Origin: Astrocystis sublimbata
Taxonomy: Eukaryota > Ascomycota > Sordariomycetes > Xylariales > Xylariaceae
Assembly (NCBI GenBank): GCA_022453515.1
Contig: JAJNNY010000024.1
Location: forward strand, 1-64,000
Direction of reading: 5' to 3'
Length of the DNA stretch: 64,000 nucleotides
The notes under the pieces were generated by a model. The model searched no databases. It was given only the letters and a program-made list of their open reading frames with translations, and had not been told where the DNA came from. Numbering within the stretch: the first letter of the stretch is position 1; each line of letters starts with the position of its first letter. Below, piece by piece: positions 48,505 through 59,862 of the stretch. The position numbers and the translations under genes are program-made.

Positions 48505-49231
48505 ATGCTGGTCCCTTGGCAACGCGATGCTGGCTTCCTGGACAGACCGACCGCTCTCAACTCTTATGGTAGTTGATGAGTTCCAGGGCAACAGCAGACA
48601 AATGATTGACTGTAACTCTTTATTTGCTACATGATACAACGAACGCATGGTATAAAGTCATATATGACCATCTGTAGTAAAGGTAGACACTATGTATTGT
48701 AGTCTACCCGCTCAAGAACCCAAAGAGTATTATTTGCCACCTGACTTTTAAGATCTGTCCATTTTTATGGGAGATGCCTCTCAATTCTGCCAGCACTGTT
48801 TCTTAAGCTCGCCTCAGTGATTTGACTCGATCCAGGTGAGTCTGACCACTACGGTTGCCCGCAAACGCTTGAACAAGAAGAGGGCTCTGTGCCGTTGATG
48901 TCTGGGACACAGAAGGCAACCGATGGATGGGGTTCCCTGCCACCGGACTGTGCCTATAAAAAGTCGTTCGCGGGTCCCACTGAGGCGGGGTCGCCAAAGG
49001 CGATAAGGTGCTTTGAGCACTGTAGTTTGTACAAGATCTGGCGGCTGGATTGGCTTGTCTTGTTGGATCTTGACATGGAGTAAAAGTTGTTTGAGTTGAC
49101 ATGCTTATTCGTTTGGAAAATGGGAACAAGTGGTTCGGGGCGATCGCAGCTCTCCCCGACTGCTTCGTGGTGGGTGAGGGGGGTGTTTGAGGCAGGGCGT
49201 GATTTTGGGAAAATAATTTTATTTCCCGGAG
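48505..49231. other. Intergenic, ATPase and HET-gene 3' ends
   Basis: About 730 bp between the convergent ATPase and HET-domain genes. A minus-strand 108-codon ORF at 48803-49129 (Thr/Ser/Pro-rich, ending SLRRA) has no domain and may be chance. Confidence 0.4.
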
Positions 49232-50413
49232 TTAAGCTTCTGAAATTCGCGGGCTGGAAGTAGCATCGAGTTGGCCCACTGATGAGAATTCAAGACCTGA
49301 AGACGCTCTGTCAATCGGCTCTATCATAAGTGAAGGACGTCGCCGCTTCTCTTGAGAGGACGGGGGTGCTGTCAGGCGTTCAATCGCTCTCAGAGCTTCC
49401 TGACTATCTACAGTTGCGGATTGCAGTGAAGAAACTCTAATCAAGATGTTTCGGATGTCGCTGTCTCGCGGATCCGCGATCAGCTCTTCACGGCATGTAG
49501 CCGCGTAGGCCAGCACCCTGTCACAGAAATATGTGCTCTGCCAAAGGCAAAAGCGATGGATTAGCTGAACAATGGATGGTTTTTCTATAGTCTAGTACAA
49601 GTGACGCTGGCGAATAACAGAGTACGCAGGCGTCTGGGTCATCTTGATGACCCAACCGCGCCAGCGAAGAGATATCGAGGCATTTCTGGACAGCTTCTCA
49701 AGTTCTTCAAAAAGCGTGTGAAGCTCCTTCCAAGGGACAGTCGTTGAGTCATGCAGCAAGTAGATTTTATCGGAAAGGAACACTTCCTGGAGAATCCAGA
49801 TTCTTCTAAAGTATGATAAGCCGAACAGCTCTAGCAGACCATAGGCGGGAAATGCCCGAGAGCCAATGATGCTCATGCTGTCGCTCAAATCTGTCGCAAG
49901 GTGATGGGCAAGACCTGTCCTAAGATATTTGATAGCATACCGCAGGTGAGAATCGGAGGGGTTGCGACTGACGGACCTGCCTATGACAGCGAGGCATAGG
50001 CCCGCGGACGAGAATATCTGAGGCATTAGTGCCAACTGGGGTTTCTTCTCGACGTTGGACGGGTCGTCCTCCTGATTTAGACAGACGGCATCAACCCAAA
50101 AGCCCCTGAACACACAGGCTTTCTTTTCGAAATGCGCTTTAACGAAGGGCTCAACATCCTTTAATTGCAGTATTAGTTGTACGAGATCTTCTCCCATGAG
50201 AAACCCCTGCCCATTCTTTGTTGGTTTAGTCTCTGATCGATGCCAGTGATGTGAAACTGCCACGAATTCGTTGCGAACCTCATGTAATTCATGCCCTCTT
50301 ATGTCGAAGCGATTGGAGGGGATCGCATTTCTTTTTTGGCCATCTGGAAGAAAGCACAGTAAGCGGATACAAGTATTGTGATCAATGAGTTTTTGGAGCT
50401 GGAGGGTCGCCAT
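49232..50413 (-). CDS. HET-domain (heterokaryon incompatibility) protein, frame interrupted by an in-frame TAG
   Basis: From the ATG at 50413 the frame reads EFVAVSHHWHR, FRGFWVDAVCLNQEDD, MPQIFSSAGLCLAVIGRS and FGLSYFRRIWILQEVFLSDKIYLLHDSTTVPWKELHTL. These are the consecutive blocks of the HET domain (PF06985). HET proteins act in non-self recognition after hyphal fusion and can trigger cell death. At 49592-49594 a TAG stops this frame after residue 273, and the very next codon starts another 119 in-frame codons (IVQLIHRFCLWQSTYF, then AATCREELIADPRDSDI) to a TAA at 49232. One explanation is a 54-nt intron at 49565-49618 (weak GTTATT donor, TACTAGAC branch-like site, TTCAG acceptor). It removes the TAG, keeps phase and gives 375 residues. 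The alternatives are a nonsense mutation or readthrough. The tail after the HET domain is Ser/Arg-rich and shorter than in many HET proteins. Confidence 0.7.
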
Positions 50414-51207
50414 TTGATAATTGGACTGTTTTTGGTACTAAAACACATCAATGCTGAAATTGCTGCAGCGAAAGGCCCAGGAGCAAGGTGATAACGGGTT
50501 CCGAGAATGCGGCCAAGTTCTTACCAATGTGAGCTGAGTCGCATTTCGAGATAGGCGCAGCTTATGTACCTCTTGCTTTTTTCAGTCGTATCATTTCTAC
50601 CAACAGAGCAGTGGGCGCGAACTGTTGCCTAAGGCAGTAGAAGGGGCCTTATGACGCCTGTCGCTCGAGCGCCTTGGAGAAACCACATGTTGGAGAAGTC
50701 TGCCTCCGCATGCCGTTCGCCCTGACCAAGCAAGCCGCGTACCTAAGGTAGTTTGTTCTAGTCAAGAGTGTACGCACGCCACCTCCGCCAACTGGATGGC
50801 GTTGAAAGGGTTTATTCTTTCCGAAAGCCTCCCTTAATTTTGTTAACATCTTGTTTGAAAGTATTCGAGATGGTGAGTAAGATATTGCATGTGACGATCG
50901 CAAGGGTCAGGGTCAACGTAGGCGGTGGGGTTTGGGATTTGGGATGTTTTTTTGGCTGTGATTGAAACTTAACCAAAGATTATCATGCTCAAAACGAGGC
51001 GCCTGCACGTGTTATGTCGTACGTATTAGTTGCGACATAGCCACTACTTACTTCTGCCCTAGGCCGAGGATCACGTACATGAATTCAGTGACGGTCGTAC
51101 GTATAGTCCGCAGGTTGTGATTAGCTCCAAGCTTCAGATACCTTAACCAAGTTCATATAGCTTGCCATTAGTACATAAGGTATGCAGACACCGGTGCCTT
51201 ATTAAGA
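50414..51207. other. Intergenic, HET-gene promoter
   Basis: About 790 bp between the HET gene start and the 3' end of the next minus-strand gene. No other feature was recognised. Confidence 0.45.
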
Positions 51208-53092
51208 TCAATTGATCAGACCCGCGAAAACAGCCATGATACCACCATACAGTCCGACGCCGATAAAGAACTCTTGCGTTGCTTGGAAATTAATGCCGCC
51301 GCCACCTTGAGCCAAAAACCCCAGTATTCCACTTCCGACCAAAAACACCACCGTCATTCGCCCGATAAAGCCCGGGATGACCAAAAACGTAATAATAGGG
51401 AGTTGCATAGCCACAGCTATCGCCACCAAGAGGCGGCGCATCGACAGACCTTTGTCCATCGGGGGCTTTTGATTATGAGGACTACTTTCGTGATTCAAAG
51501 CAGCCGTGCTTCTCTCCTCATGCCGAGGCGCAAAATCAGATTGGGACATGACCGACGACACACGGCGCTGGGTCTGGAAGTCAGCAATATCAGATCGCGA
51601 CGTCGGCGTGGCCAAGGCATCCTCGTCTGCTATCACCTCCTCGTCCTCTTCGCTGTAGCCTACGTAAACGAGGTCATCCATCGCGTCTAAATACTGGGAC
51701 TCGGCTTCTACGATAGGCGCGTAATTCGCGAGGAAACTCCGGTATTGTGATACGTCGCCCATCGTGGGAGTGGGTAAAGATAGCGTCTCTCGGAACGATG
51801 ACAAGACCCGATCTGGTGGTTGGAATTAATAGCTGTCAAAAGTTGATAGAGTTCCAAAGGCGCTTACTATACTGGTCCAGTTTCCAGCCTATCTGCCCCA
51901 GAAGCTCTGTCCTATGCCATTGGAATTCGCCGCCAGACATGAGCTCCGCTCGTCTCGAGGCCGGGAGAATCCCGTTCGGCAGACGTCGATTCTGCGTATC
52001 GGTTGTATCTAGACGGTGCAGCTTCTCCTCGAGCTCAGAGATCTCGTCCTGAAGATACAACAGCATGCGATGATTCAATGCCTCGAACCTGCGGTAAATA
52101 GGGCGAAGCGTCCCGCTTCTATCTGTTGGAAGGGTGGATAACCTCGAGGCTAGCAGCTCATATCCGGTTAGCGGGAGCTTTTCGGCCCTTGGTAGGCGTT
52201 TGAAGAGATGTTGGTTTGGCGCGCGTGGGGTTAGCTCTTCTGGCGGAACATGAGGATACTGAATGGTTCCACGCGGCATTTCCGGGGTGCCGTAGGTCCG
52301 TTTCCTACCCCTATCCGGTCTCCCGGGTCGAGTCCCGGCTTCGCTGAAGACACGGCCCCTCGCATCGCCATCAATGCTATGCTCAGGGCTGGTGCTTGGA
52401 TCTGTCTCATGATCAACGAATACATCAAACATGTCTTCTCGTAAACCGCTCGACGTAGACGAAGTGCTGAGTGCTGAGGGAGAAGCGCTTTTCCGCATCT
52501 CTGGTGATGGCTTCGAGGCCTCTTTCACAGTACGTCGGATGCTTTCAGGTGTAACTTGGGGCGAGTCCGAGTCTAGGAAATTGAGAGCATGCGCCTTGGT
52601 GGCAGACTGTTTCCTCGGTTTCGCACCGGGCGTCATCCCTAGGCTATCCTGTCGTACTGGATAGGTGCGTGTAATTGTTCCGCTGCTCCCGTTTGACGCC
52701 TCTGAATCGTTAGCCAAATCAGGGGCTAACATGTTGAGTGAACGGTCTGGCTCGGGCGGCGATGACTCTCCTGATGAGCCCGCGTTCTGAACCGACGGCT
52801 CGAGAGGGGCGGTATCTACTGTGGCATTCTCAGTGGACACGGCAGACACTTCGATTGGTACATTTTTCAAGCCTTCTTTTGTTGCCGTTTTGTAGTCAGG
52901 CAATTGATCATCTGCTACTTGGTCGCTGGACCTACTACCAACTGTTGCAGATCTTTTGAGTGACTTCCTAGGGTTTGCAGAGAGGGAATCTATGGCGTGT
53001 TCCGGGTCATGAGTGCGTGGCCTGTTCCTCTTCGAAGCTGGTTGGGGTGACGGAGAGACATTGTGGCGTTCACGATCCCCGCAATCAGCCAT
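51208..53092 (-). CDS. DUF6594-type fungal membrane protein
   Basis: Two exons on the minus strand, 53092-51868 and 51812-51208, joined over a 55-bp intron (QY/NRVLSSFRE), give 609 residues. The start is the ATG MADCGDRERH, and an upstream open frame begins with GTG only. The first 300 residues are Ser/Pro/Thr-rich and disordered. The conserved block then begins: GYELLASRLSTL, RRFEALNHRMLLYLQDEISELEEKLHRLDTTDTQNR, and RTELLGQIGWKLDQYNRVLSSFRETLSLPTP. C-terminally, MRRLLVAIAVAMQLPIITFL and MTVVFLVGSGILGFLAQ plus a last hydrophobic segment are membrane helices. This order (LQDEISELE, ALxSF, three C-terminal helices) is that of the fungal DUF6594 family. Its role is unknown. The long disordered N-terminus, with many SP and TP sites, suggests phosphorylation. 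Confidence 0.85.
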
Positions 53093-54668
53093 GCCGGCAA
53101 AAGTCAAGAGCAGAGGGCGATGATCTGGTGATTGTTTTGACGGAGGTGAGAGACAAGTCCGATTGTAACTTCTCGTGACAAGAAACTTGTTAGGCAGAAA
53201 CGGCACGGGGGACGAAATGGCTAGATATATCTATACTGCGCGCTATGGTGAAACATACAGACGTGGCTGTGAGGAGAGATTGCGTCTTCTGCACATGTGG
53301 TACACTGCACGTCGCCGGCCAGTCGCGAGGCGGGCAGATTTGTATGGGTGTCACCAGTGAGCTGAATGTCGGTAGAGAGTGCGAGTACCTAGGTAGCTAC
53401 TTAACTTAGAGAGCACAGAAAGTGAGGAGAGGCGCACGGTCTGGTTCGAGAAGTGTGCATGATGTTGGGTATCATGGAAAGCGCAACGTCGCGCAACGTC
53501 GCCTTTATTTAGAAAATGGCGAACCGGAAAAGGCGGACATGGGAACAAAAAAACGTAACAACCTCATAGTCTAGCAGGATGGAGTAGAGACCTGCTCGGC
53601 AGTGGGATAAGACAGGTAAAGAGCAGGAGGGATGCGCTGGAAGGTATGCTACGTACGGCAGGCTGGGACAGATGCGCGTGACACTCGTCGATATCACATG
53701 GAGGCGAGGGATCAAACAGAGATGCTACGAACGAACCACAGACGACCAATCGCCCATGTTGGCTGGGATGACAAGAAGGCTGGCTGGCTGTGTTTCATGC
53801 GCGGACACTGGCGCAGCTCGAGTGTCTGTCCTGCTACGAGTAGGAGCTCGAGGCAATGCGATCCCACGGCGCTGGTCTCAGGCTCGCGGCAACGTATGGC
53901 TCGAAGGGATGCATGTCATGGTGCGCCGATGAAGGCAGAAGGGTTGCGTGGAATGGTGCATGAGATACGGCCATAAAGCGGCTGATTGGCCACGTCCCCA
54001 GTCGCGTTCAGTCCGTTGCCGATCCCACACGAGTCCTTGACCAGTCAGACTACCCGAGGAAGTGCCAGGCCGGCAACTTGCAAGCGGGCGGCGAGGTCTT
54101 TCATCCCAGTCGAGGCAGAGTATCAATCTGGGGATATGATCTTAGACTTGCTATCGGAGAACGGGAGCACCACCGATGCGATGTATGCGACCCAGAGGAT
54201 GCAGTGTACCTGTTCTGCGCTGTGAATTTGATGCGCCTTGGAACGCCGCCAGACAATTGGATGCAGATTGTCGAGAAAGAGGGCATTTGTGCTGCTTATC
54301 TCGAAGTCCTTGAGGTTGTGGCAAGTTGGAGAAGCCCAGGCAAGGTTGTTTGTTCATGGAGTGAGCCCGGCCCGTGGTAGTCGTGTGCTGGAATTGGATG
54401 CACTACCAGAGGTATGTACCTACATAGGTAACTTATATGATACAGTGCAAGGACAGTGTGTAAGGGTGCCAAGGCCCGGCCGGGCTCGGCAGCGAAGTGC
54501 TTCTTATTTTTATATCCTCTCGTCTCGTGCCTCTCTGGCTAAATAGGTACCTACCTAGGTACTACCTACATAGGAAGGTACATAGGTAGCTACCTATTTA
54601 GCTACCCGCAGACAAGAGGTCCTCACCTCAGACATACCTAGGCTCAAGGAAATGCTTGAACATCCGCG
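53093..54668. other. Intergenic, divergent promoter region
   Basis: About 1.6 kb between the DUF6594 gene (-) and gatB (+). A GCGCAACGTC duplication is at about 53479-53500. A TAGGTACC cluster lies at 54543-54605 immediately upstream of gatB. Plus-strand ORFs at 53632-54380 have no domain and poor composition. Confidence 0.45.
54543..54605. repeat. TAGGTACC repeat cluster upstream of gatB
   Basis: ATAGGTACCTACCTAGGTACTACCTACATAGG and related units, ending about 65 bp before the gatB start codon. Confidence 0.7.
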
Positions 54669-56582
54669 ATGCCTCACATCCGACCTGCGACGCTTAGCAG
54701 GTACCTACTTCACGGCCAGCTCGCAGGCAGAGGATGTCTCCGTGCTCGACCTCGCATCCCGGCCCCTCGCAACACAACCTCGCCCGCGCCGTCTGTCCGC
54801 TGCCGGCATGCCGAAGCTCACCCATCTTTCCCCACTGAGTACTCTTTGGACCTCTCCGAGGCGCACTCCCCGAGCCACGTGCCGTTACGCAAGAAGTTGA
54901 AGGAAGAGGCGAGGAGGCAGAAGGTAGAAGGCAAGCCGAAGACTAAGAACGCGAACAACCAAGTCGTCAATGGCTGGGAGCTCACCGTCGGCATCGAGAT
55001 CCACGCGCAGCTGAACACGGCCAAGAAGTTGTTCTCCGCCGCCGACACCTCCTTCAACGACGATCCCAACACCCACGTTGCCTACTTCGATGCCGCCATC
55101 CCCGGGAGCCAGCCCATCTTTCAAAAAGAGGTCCTGATCCCCGCTCTGCGCGCCGCCTTGGCCCTGTGTTGCGATATCCAGCTCGTCAGCTCCTTCGACC
55201 GGAAGCACTATTTCCACTGGGATCAGCCGTCCGGCTACCAGATCACGCAGTACTACAAGCCCTTTGCGCGTGACGGCCGCCTTGTCCTGCTCAAGCGGGA
55301 TGGTATCGCGCCCGAGGACGGCAAAGAAGTGACCGTGGGCATCAAGCAGATCCAGCTGGAACAGGACACGGCCAAGACGCTCGCCCAGCCTGGCGACGTA
55401 CACTGGATCGACTTCAACCGTGTTGGTATGCCCCTGATCGAGATCATCACCTTCCCCCAATTCCACCACCCGGCCACCGCCGCCGCCTTCGTGCGCAAGG
55501 TCCAGACCCTGCTCCACGCCGTCGATGCCTGCGTGTCCGGCATGGAAACAGGCGGCCTGCGAGCTGACGTCAACGTGTCCGTTCGCCCATCAGGCCGTGG
55601 CCCGAACGCCCCGCTAGGCCAGCGGACTGAGATCAAGAACCTGAGCAGCTTCAAGGCCGTCGAAGACGCCATCATCGCCGAGCGTGACAGGCAAATCGCC
55701 GTGCTCGAGGCTGGTGGCAAGATTGAGGGCGAGACGCGCGGCTGGTCCATCGGGTCCACCGAGACCCGCCGCCTGCGCGGCAAGGAGGGTGAGGTCGACT
55801 ACCGCTACATGCCCGACCCGGACATCGCGCCCCTACGCATCGCGCCTAAGCTTGTGACGTACCTGGAGGATAGATTGGGCTCGACGCCTGACGACGAGAT
55901 TAACAAACTGATCTGCGGCCTAGATATGTCCACCAAAGATGCCATGGCCCTCGTCTCCTTGGATGGCGGGCTACGCGTGGAGTATTTCTGGACCGTAGTC
56001 GGCTGGTTGCGACGGACTTCGGGTCTTGACCTCGGCAACGACCCGTTTCCGCACCGGATGGGCGTAAAGGACCTCGGCTGTCTTCAGCTGGCTGCTAATT
56101 GGATCCTGCACGAGCTTGGCCGCCTCACCTCCGACCGCAGCGAAATGACTGCAGAAGACTTGGGGTTCACGCCGGACGGGACCTGCACTTGCGTGCCGGC
56201 GCAGCACCTCGCCGATCTCTTAGCGTTCCTGTACCGCGGCAAGATCACGGCCAAGGTTGCCAAGGAGCTCCTGTGGGCCATCTACCGGGGCCGCGTGCCG
56301 GCCGAATATCCCAGCGTCTCGGATGCGATTGAGAAGGAGGGGTTATGGTTCAACGAGTTGGGCGAAGAGGAATATGCTGCGCTTGCCGACCAAGCCGTCG
56401 AGGGCCAGAAATATGTCCTCCGGCAGTTCATCGATGCTCAGTTCATGCCGCAGGGAAAGCTCATGTTCTTGGTCGGGCGCATGATTAAGCTTGGAAAGCA
56501 GGGAAGCGTCAATCCGACGGTTGCTCAAAGGGTGATGAAGGAGCGCCTGAAAGATATCTACCTGCCTGCTTGGAATAGTTGA
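54669..56582 (+). CDS. gatB: Mitochondrial glutamyl-tRNA(Gln) amidotransferase subunit B
   Basis: A single exon of 637 residues from the ATG at 54669. The first 100 residues are Arg/Pro-rich with few acids, fitting a mitochondrial targeting sequence. The GatB core follows: WELTVGIEIHAQLNTAKKLFS, HYFHWDQPSGYQITQYYKPF, DFNRVGMPLIEIIT, GLRADVNVSVRP, RTEIKNLSSFKAVEDAI and DYRYMPDPDIAPL. A C-terminal helical/tail domain ends near GSVNPTVAQRVMKERL. The protein pairs with GatA and GatF/GatC to convert Glu-tRNA(Gln) to Gln-tRNA(Gln) in mitochondria (yeast Pet112). GatB binds tRNA and carries the transamidation active site, while GatA supplies ammonia. The codon use is strongly GC-biased, typical of a conserved gene. 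No introns are seen. Confidence 0.95.
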   Translation: MPHIRPATLSRYLLHGQLAGRGCLRARPRIPAPRNTTSPAPSVRCRHAEAHPSFPTEYSLDLSEAHSPSHVPLRKKLKEEARRQKVEGKPKTKNANNQVVNGWELTVGIEIHAQLNTAKKLFSAADTSFNDDPNTHVAYFDAAIPGSQPIFQKEVLIPALRAALALCCDIQLVSSFDRKHYFHWDQPSGYQITQYYKPFARDGRLVLLKRDGIAPEDGKEVTVGIKQIQLEQDTAKTLAQPGDVHWIDFNRVGMPLIEIITFPQFHHPATAAAFVRKVQTLLHAVDACVSGMETGGLRADVNVSVRPSGRGPNAPLGQRTEIKNLSSFKAVEDAIIAERDRQIAVLEAGGKIEGETRGWSIGSTETRRLRGKEGEVDYRYMPDPDIAPLRIAPKLVTYLEDRLGSTPDDEINKLICGLDMSTKDAMALVSLDGGLRVEYFWTVVGWLRRTSGLDLGNDPFPHRMGVKDLGCLQLAANWILHELGRLTSDRSEMTAEDLGFTPDGTCTCVPAQHLADLLAFLYRGKITAKVAKELLWAIYRGRVPAEYPSVSDAIEKEGLWFNELGEEEYAALADQAVEGQKYVLRQFIDAQFMPQGKLMFLVGRMIKLGKQGSVNPTVAQRVMKERLKDIYLPAWNS

Positions 56583-57777
56583 AGCGTCAAGTCGAGCGCG
56601 ATGTAGAGCGGTCTCAGTGGTAGGACTTGAACCGTCACGAATGATGTACATATAATGTGCCTTGCACAAGCCTTCCAGCTGTACTATATCTTGGATGTCG
56701 GCTGCAATTAGCAAAAAAGTAAAGATACCCGCGATACACATAGGAATGGCTTCATGATGTTGTACGCGGCAGACAACATGTGACCATAATGGAGTCCAAG
56801 ATTTGAGATATACATCAGGCTGTCAGGTATGTCAATTACGGTTGCTGTTAATCTCCCAAGGAAGGAATGCCTATAAGATGCCATAAATATATACACAACC
56901 GTATACTATATCGGCAGTGGATAATGCCCAAGGTCAACTTCCAACCAACCTGCTCAAAAATGTCATAGAGTCAGCGTTGGCCTGCCATTTGCAAACAGAA
57001 TGGCCGCATGCTTGTAAGTCTTGCTACATGATGTCTAGTCCTCATGTATGGGCCCGATTCATCCTCGTCGCCTGTGTACCAAAGGGTGTATGTTAGATTG
57101 GAATAAAAGCTCGGTGTCACTTCTCCAACCCCGATACTGATGAAGTAAGGACTCGAAGGCCGACCAGCCAGTCCTTAGTAGACTGACATTGGAGCTTCAC
57201 GATCTTCGTCGAAGAGCAACATCATTACTGACAAGTGGTTTATAGGTGTAGGAAAGCATACTGCTGCCCTGGACTCGAGATATTCGTCTCATTGAGTAGC
57301 TCTTGATGTATTGATGTAGCTTAGTGAAGCTACAGCAAGGCATCGTGTAGCCGCCGCTGTGTGCCTTTCTGCTACGCAGCTGGAATTGAGCAAATAGGTT
57401 ATAGCACATTGCAATTGATGTTCGACATCATGGGCCAATGTATCCGCGTTTCGGTATCGAAGTTGACGGTTCGAAGAAGATTTGGGATAAAACCAGGCGT
57501 GAGATCGAGGTTCCCGGACGCTGCATGAAACCCCGTGTATTGTAGCCATACGGCTGACGGAGGGCAGAGATGTACACTGCCCACAACATGGGACGCAAGC
57601 TGGAGATAACGGCATGTCAAGAGTCAACGATAGGCACGAATTCTGATCTCCTGACAACTCCAGCTTTACTTTTTGCGGCGGCTGCGCCACCCGTCAACGA
57701 CTGTAGGTTTAGTCATACTCGTCTCAATCAGGCACTGATGAAGAGATTAATACCACGTCGACAATGCGTTGCTGGTA
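56583..57777. other. Intergenic, convergent 3' ends
   Basis: About 1.2 kb between gatB (+) and the J-domain gene (-). Minus-strand ORFs at 57197-57690 show no domain. No other feature was recognised. Confidence 0.45.
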
Positions 57778-58695
57778 CTACTTGCCTGCGGAAGGTGGTT
57801 GAGGGCTTTGAGTACTAGATGAGACAGCATCCCAGCTATCTCGCCGTCTTAAGAAGTTCTCGACTCTCTCGTGCTTGCCAAGTGGTGCTTGCTCGTTCTG
57901 CCGTCTGACCATGCCGTCACTGATAGCGGCATGTTTCTGGTCACGCATCTCCACGACATCCATGGTGGTGGTTTTAGCTCGCCGGGCCTGGGTCAAACTG
58001 CCCAGGATGACGAAAGAGCACAGCACGATAGCGAAAAGCTCATTAGACATGAAGACTGTGGTCGGGGGCGGCTTCTCCCCGTTCCTCTCGTGACGCCACC
58101 TCTCCCAATCTTCCCAGGTGGCGTTCCTGCTTGCGTTGCCAGGCTCGTTGCGCCACGACCGGTCGGCCTCTCGATACACACTCTGCAAGGTGCGATTGCC
58201 GTTCCAGCCGGTGCCGTAGAGGTCATAGGCCCGCCGCTTGGCGGCATCGCTCAAGATCTCGTTGGCGGCCACCACCATCCGATAGCGGTCCAGTCGGACA
58301 GCAGATGAAATGGACGAGTCTGCGTCCGAAACGGCCTTGTCCGGGTGGTAGATCTTGACGAGCTCGTAGAACAACGCCTTGTTGTAGCGCGTACCTCTCG
58401 GATGGGCCAGGACCTCATAGGGAGTAGGGTGGGGCGAGGTTGGCCAGGTGTATCTTCCCGCAGCGGAAAAACTTGACGAGGGTTGACCGTGCGGCGGTCC
58501 GGAGACAGACGCATAGCAGCGAACAGACGAATGTTTTTGTTCCGAGCTCAATGCGTCCCGCTTTGGCGACCAGGTGTCTCGGCCATGATGCGCTCGTGGT
58601 GGCTGTGGACCAATACATGAACATGACGTTATGCAGCACGGGGGTGCGAGACTAGGACGCAAGGACAGTATACGGGCGGACTCTTTAAACGCCAT
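57778..58695 (-). CDS. J-domain protein, probably mitochondrial
   Basis: A single exon on the minus strand, 305 residues, from the ATG at 58695. A J-domain is seen at residues about 92-160: TPYEVLAHPRG, LFYELVKIYHPDKA with the HPD motif that stimulates Hsp70 ATPase, then AANEILSDAAKRRAYDLYGTGW. The N-terminal 80 residues are rich in Arg, Ser and Pro with few acidic residues, suggesting an organellar targeting sequence (inference). A hydrophobic segment (NELFAIVLCSFVILGSL) near residue 220 is probably a membrane anchor. The C-terminal tail is charged and low-complexity. Fungal proteins with this J-domain plus single-helix layout have been placed in the mitochondrial inner membrane. No zinc finger or G/F region is present, so it is a class III J-protein. 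The partner Hsp70 is not identified. Confidence 0.85.
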   Translation of the reverse strand: MAFKESARILSLRPSLAPPCCITSCSCIGPQPPRAHHGRDTWSPKRDALSSEQKHSSVRCYASVSGPPHGQPSSSFSAAGRYTWPTSPHPTPYEVLAHPRGTRYNKALFYELVKIYHPDKAVSDADSSISSAVRLDRYRMVVAANEILSDAAKRRAYDLYGTGWNGNRTLQSVYREADRSWRNEPGNASRNATWEDWERWRHERNGEKPPPTTVFMSNELFAIVLCSFVILGSLTQARRAKTTTMDVVEMRDQKHAAISDGMVRRQNEQAPLGKHERVENFLRRRDSWDAVSSSTQSPQPPSAGK

Positions 58696-59129
58696 ATTCA
58701 CTCCAAAGAAACCATTGTGCTGGTGCAGGTGGTGTCAGGATGGAAGATCTATGAGGCGATGATGGGACACAAGGGGCATGGACAGTTGAATACATGTACG
58801 TATGAGATCAATGAGATCAGTACAATGTACCTCTTAAGGTAAGGTAGGGAAGGGGACCTGACATCTGAGCCAATGGAATCTACTTACCTATGTAGGTGCC
58901 TGCCTAGCCCCCCCCTACCTACATAGGTACATATAGGTGCACCTGCAAGTGGGTCGGTTGTCTGGGCATTGGAAGTCAAGCACGTTACACAGCCACTCTG
59001 CGCCCACCTAGAATCTCCTGCAGACTTGACTATGGCTCTCCTCGACGCTTTGGTGAGACGTGTGGCTAGACTTTTTTATTGTATTGATGTAGGTAGGGAG
59101 CGCGATTCTTGTTTGAACTCCAGAATTCA

Positions 59130-59310
59130 TGTGTGCAGTTAGGTACCTATGCTCAGGGGTACATTTAGATGCCTGGGGGTGGGTACATAACCCAGGGCGC
59201 TTACGTAAGTACCTACCTCCTAGGTAAGATAAGGTAGGTAGTAGGTTCGGGTAGGTGAGGTTGCTCGGGTGGCTAGGTACATGTAGGTACTTACTGAAAG
59301 GTAGGTAGGG
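59130..59310. repeat. TAGGTACC cluster
   Basis: AGGTACCTATG, ACGTAAGTACCTACCTCC, TAGGTAAGATAAGGTAGGTAGTAGG and ACATGTAGGTACTTACTG units between the J-domain and dhh1 genes. Same motif family. Confidence 0.65.
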
Positions 59311-59830
59311 CTGGGGCCCGCTAGGGTGGCAGCTGGCTGTGAATCTGATTGGTAGGTTGCAGCTCTGAGCAGCACCTGGCTCGCCTGGCATGGAAGCTCG
59401 GAGTAAATTGAACGTGCAGAACAAGCATCCAACCTTGAACCAAGCACCAAGCTCACCCAACCTTGAAAATTGACAAAGGTTGACAACCCACCTACCTCCA
59501 GTCCCTCTACTGCTACCACCTGCAATGCATCCCATATACATACATATCTGACATACATACATACATACACACATACTGCTACAGCAACACCCGTGACCCA
59601 AGACTCCACGAGAACACCAACTACAATCAAAACACAACCCTGTCGCCGCTGCGTAGACAGACACGGCCTTCCTGGCTATCCATCGGCCCTCCCATCCTCC
59701 ATCACCCATCACCCCGCCCGACATCAGCACGTCCTCTACCGACCAACGTTTGCGAAACTCATCGTGCTCCCCGCTGCCTCCTTTGACTGATACCGGTGCT
59801 GGTACGCCCACGCCCACGCCCACACACGCA

Positions 59831-59862
59831 GACACGGACACGGACACGGACACGGACACGGG
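59831..59862. repeat. CGGACA hexamer tandem repeat
   Basis: About five consecutive ACGGAC/CGGACA units followed by GGCTACC. They are next to an ACGCCC repeat at 59802-59820 in the divergent promoter. Confidence 0.85.

Noticed and set aside
48803..49129. A 108-codon minus-strand ORF between the ATPase and the HET gene
   Set aside because: Ser/Thr/Pro-rich, no domain and no splice connection to the HET gene. Retained only as a note in the intergenic entry.
24354..49594. Reassignment of TAG to sense
   Set aside because: Other genes in the window, such as nha1 (TAG at 21068-21070), use TAG as a normal terminal stop, so the two in-frame cases are local events.
54885..55783. Long minus-strand ORFs opposite gatB
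   Set aside because: They are antisense shadows caused by the GC-rich third positions of a well-supported gatB frame.
59008..59859. A 283-codon minus-strand open frame in the dhh1/J-domain intergenic region
   Set aside because: It runs through microsatellite and TAGGTACC-type repeat DNA and has low-complexity VSVSVS and SRGTGG runs, so it is most likely chance.
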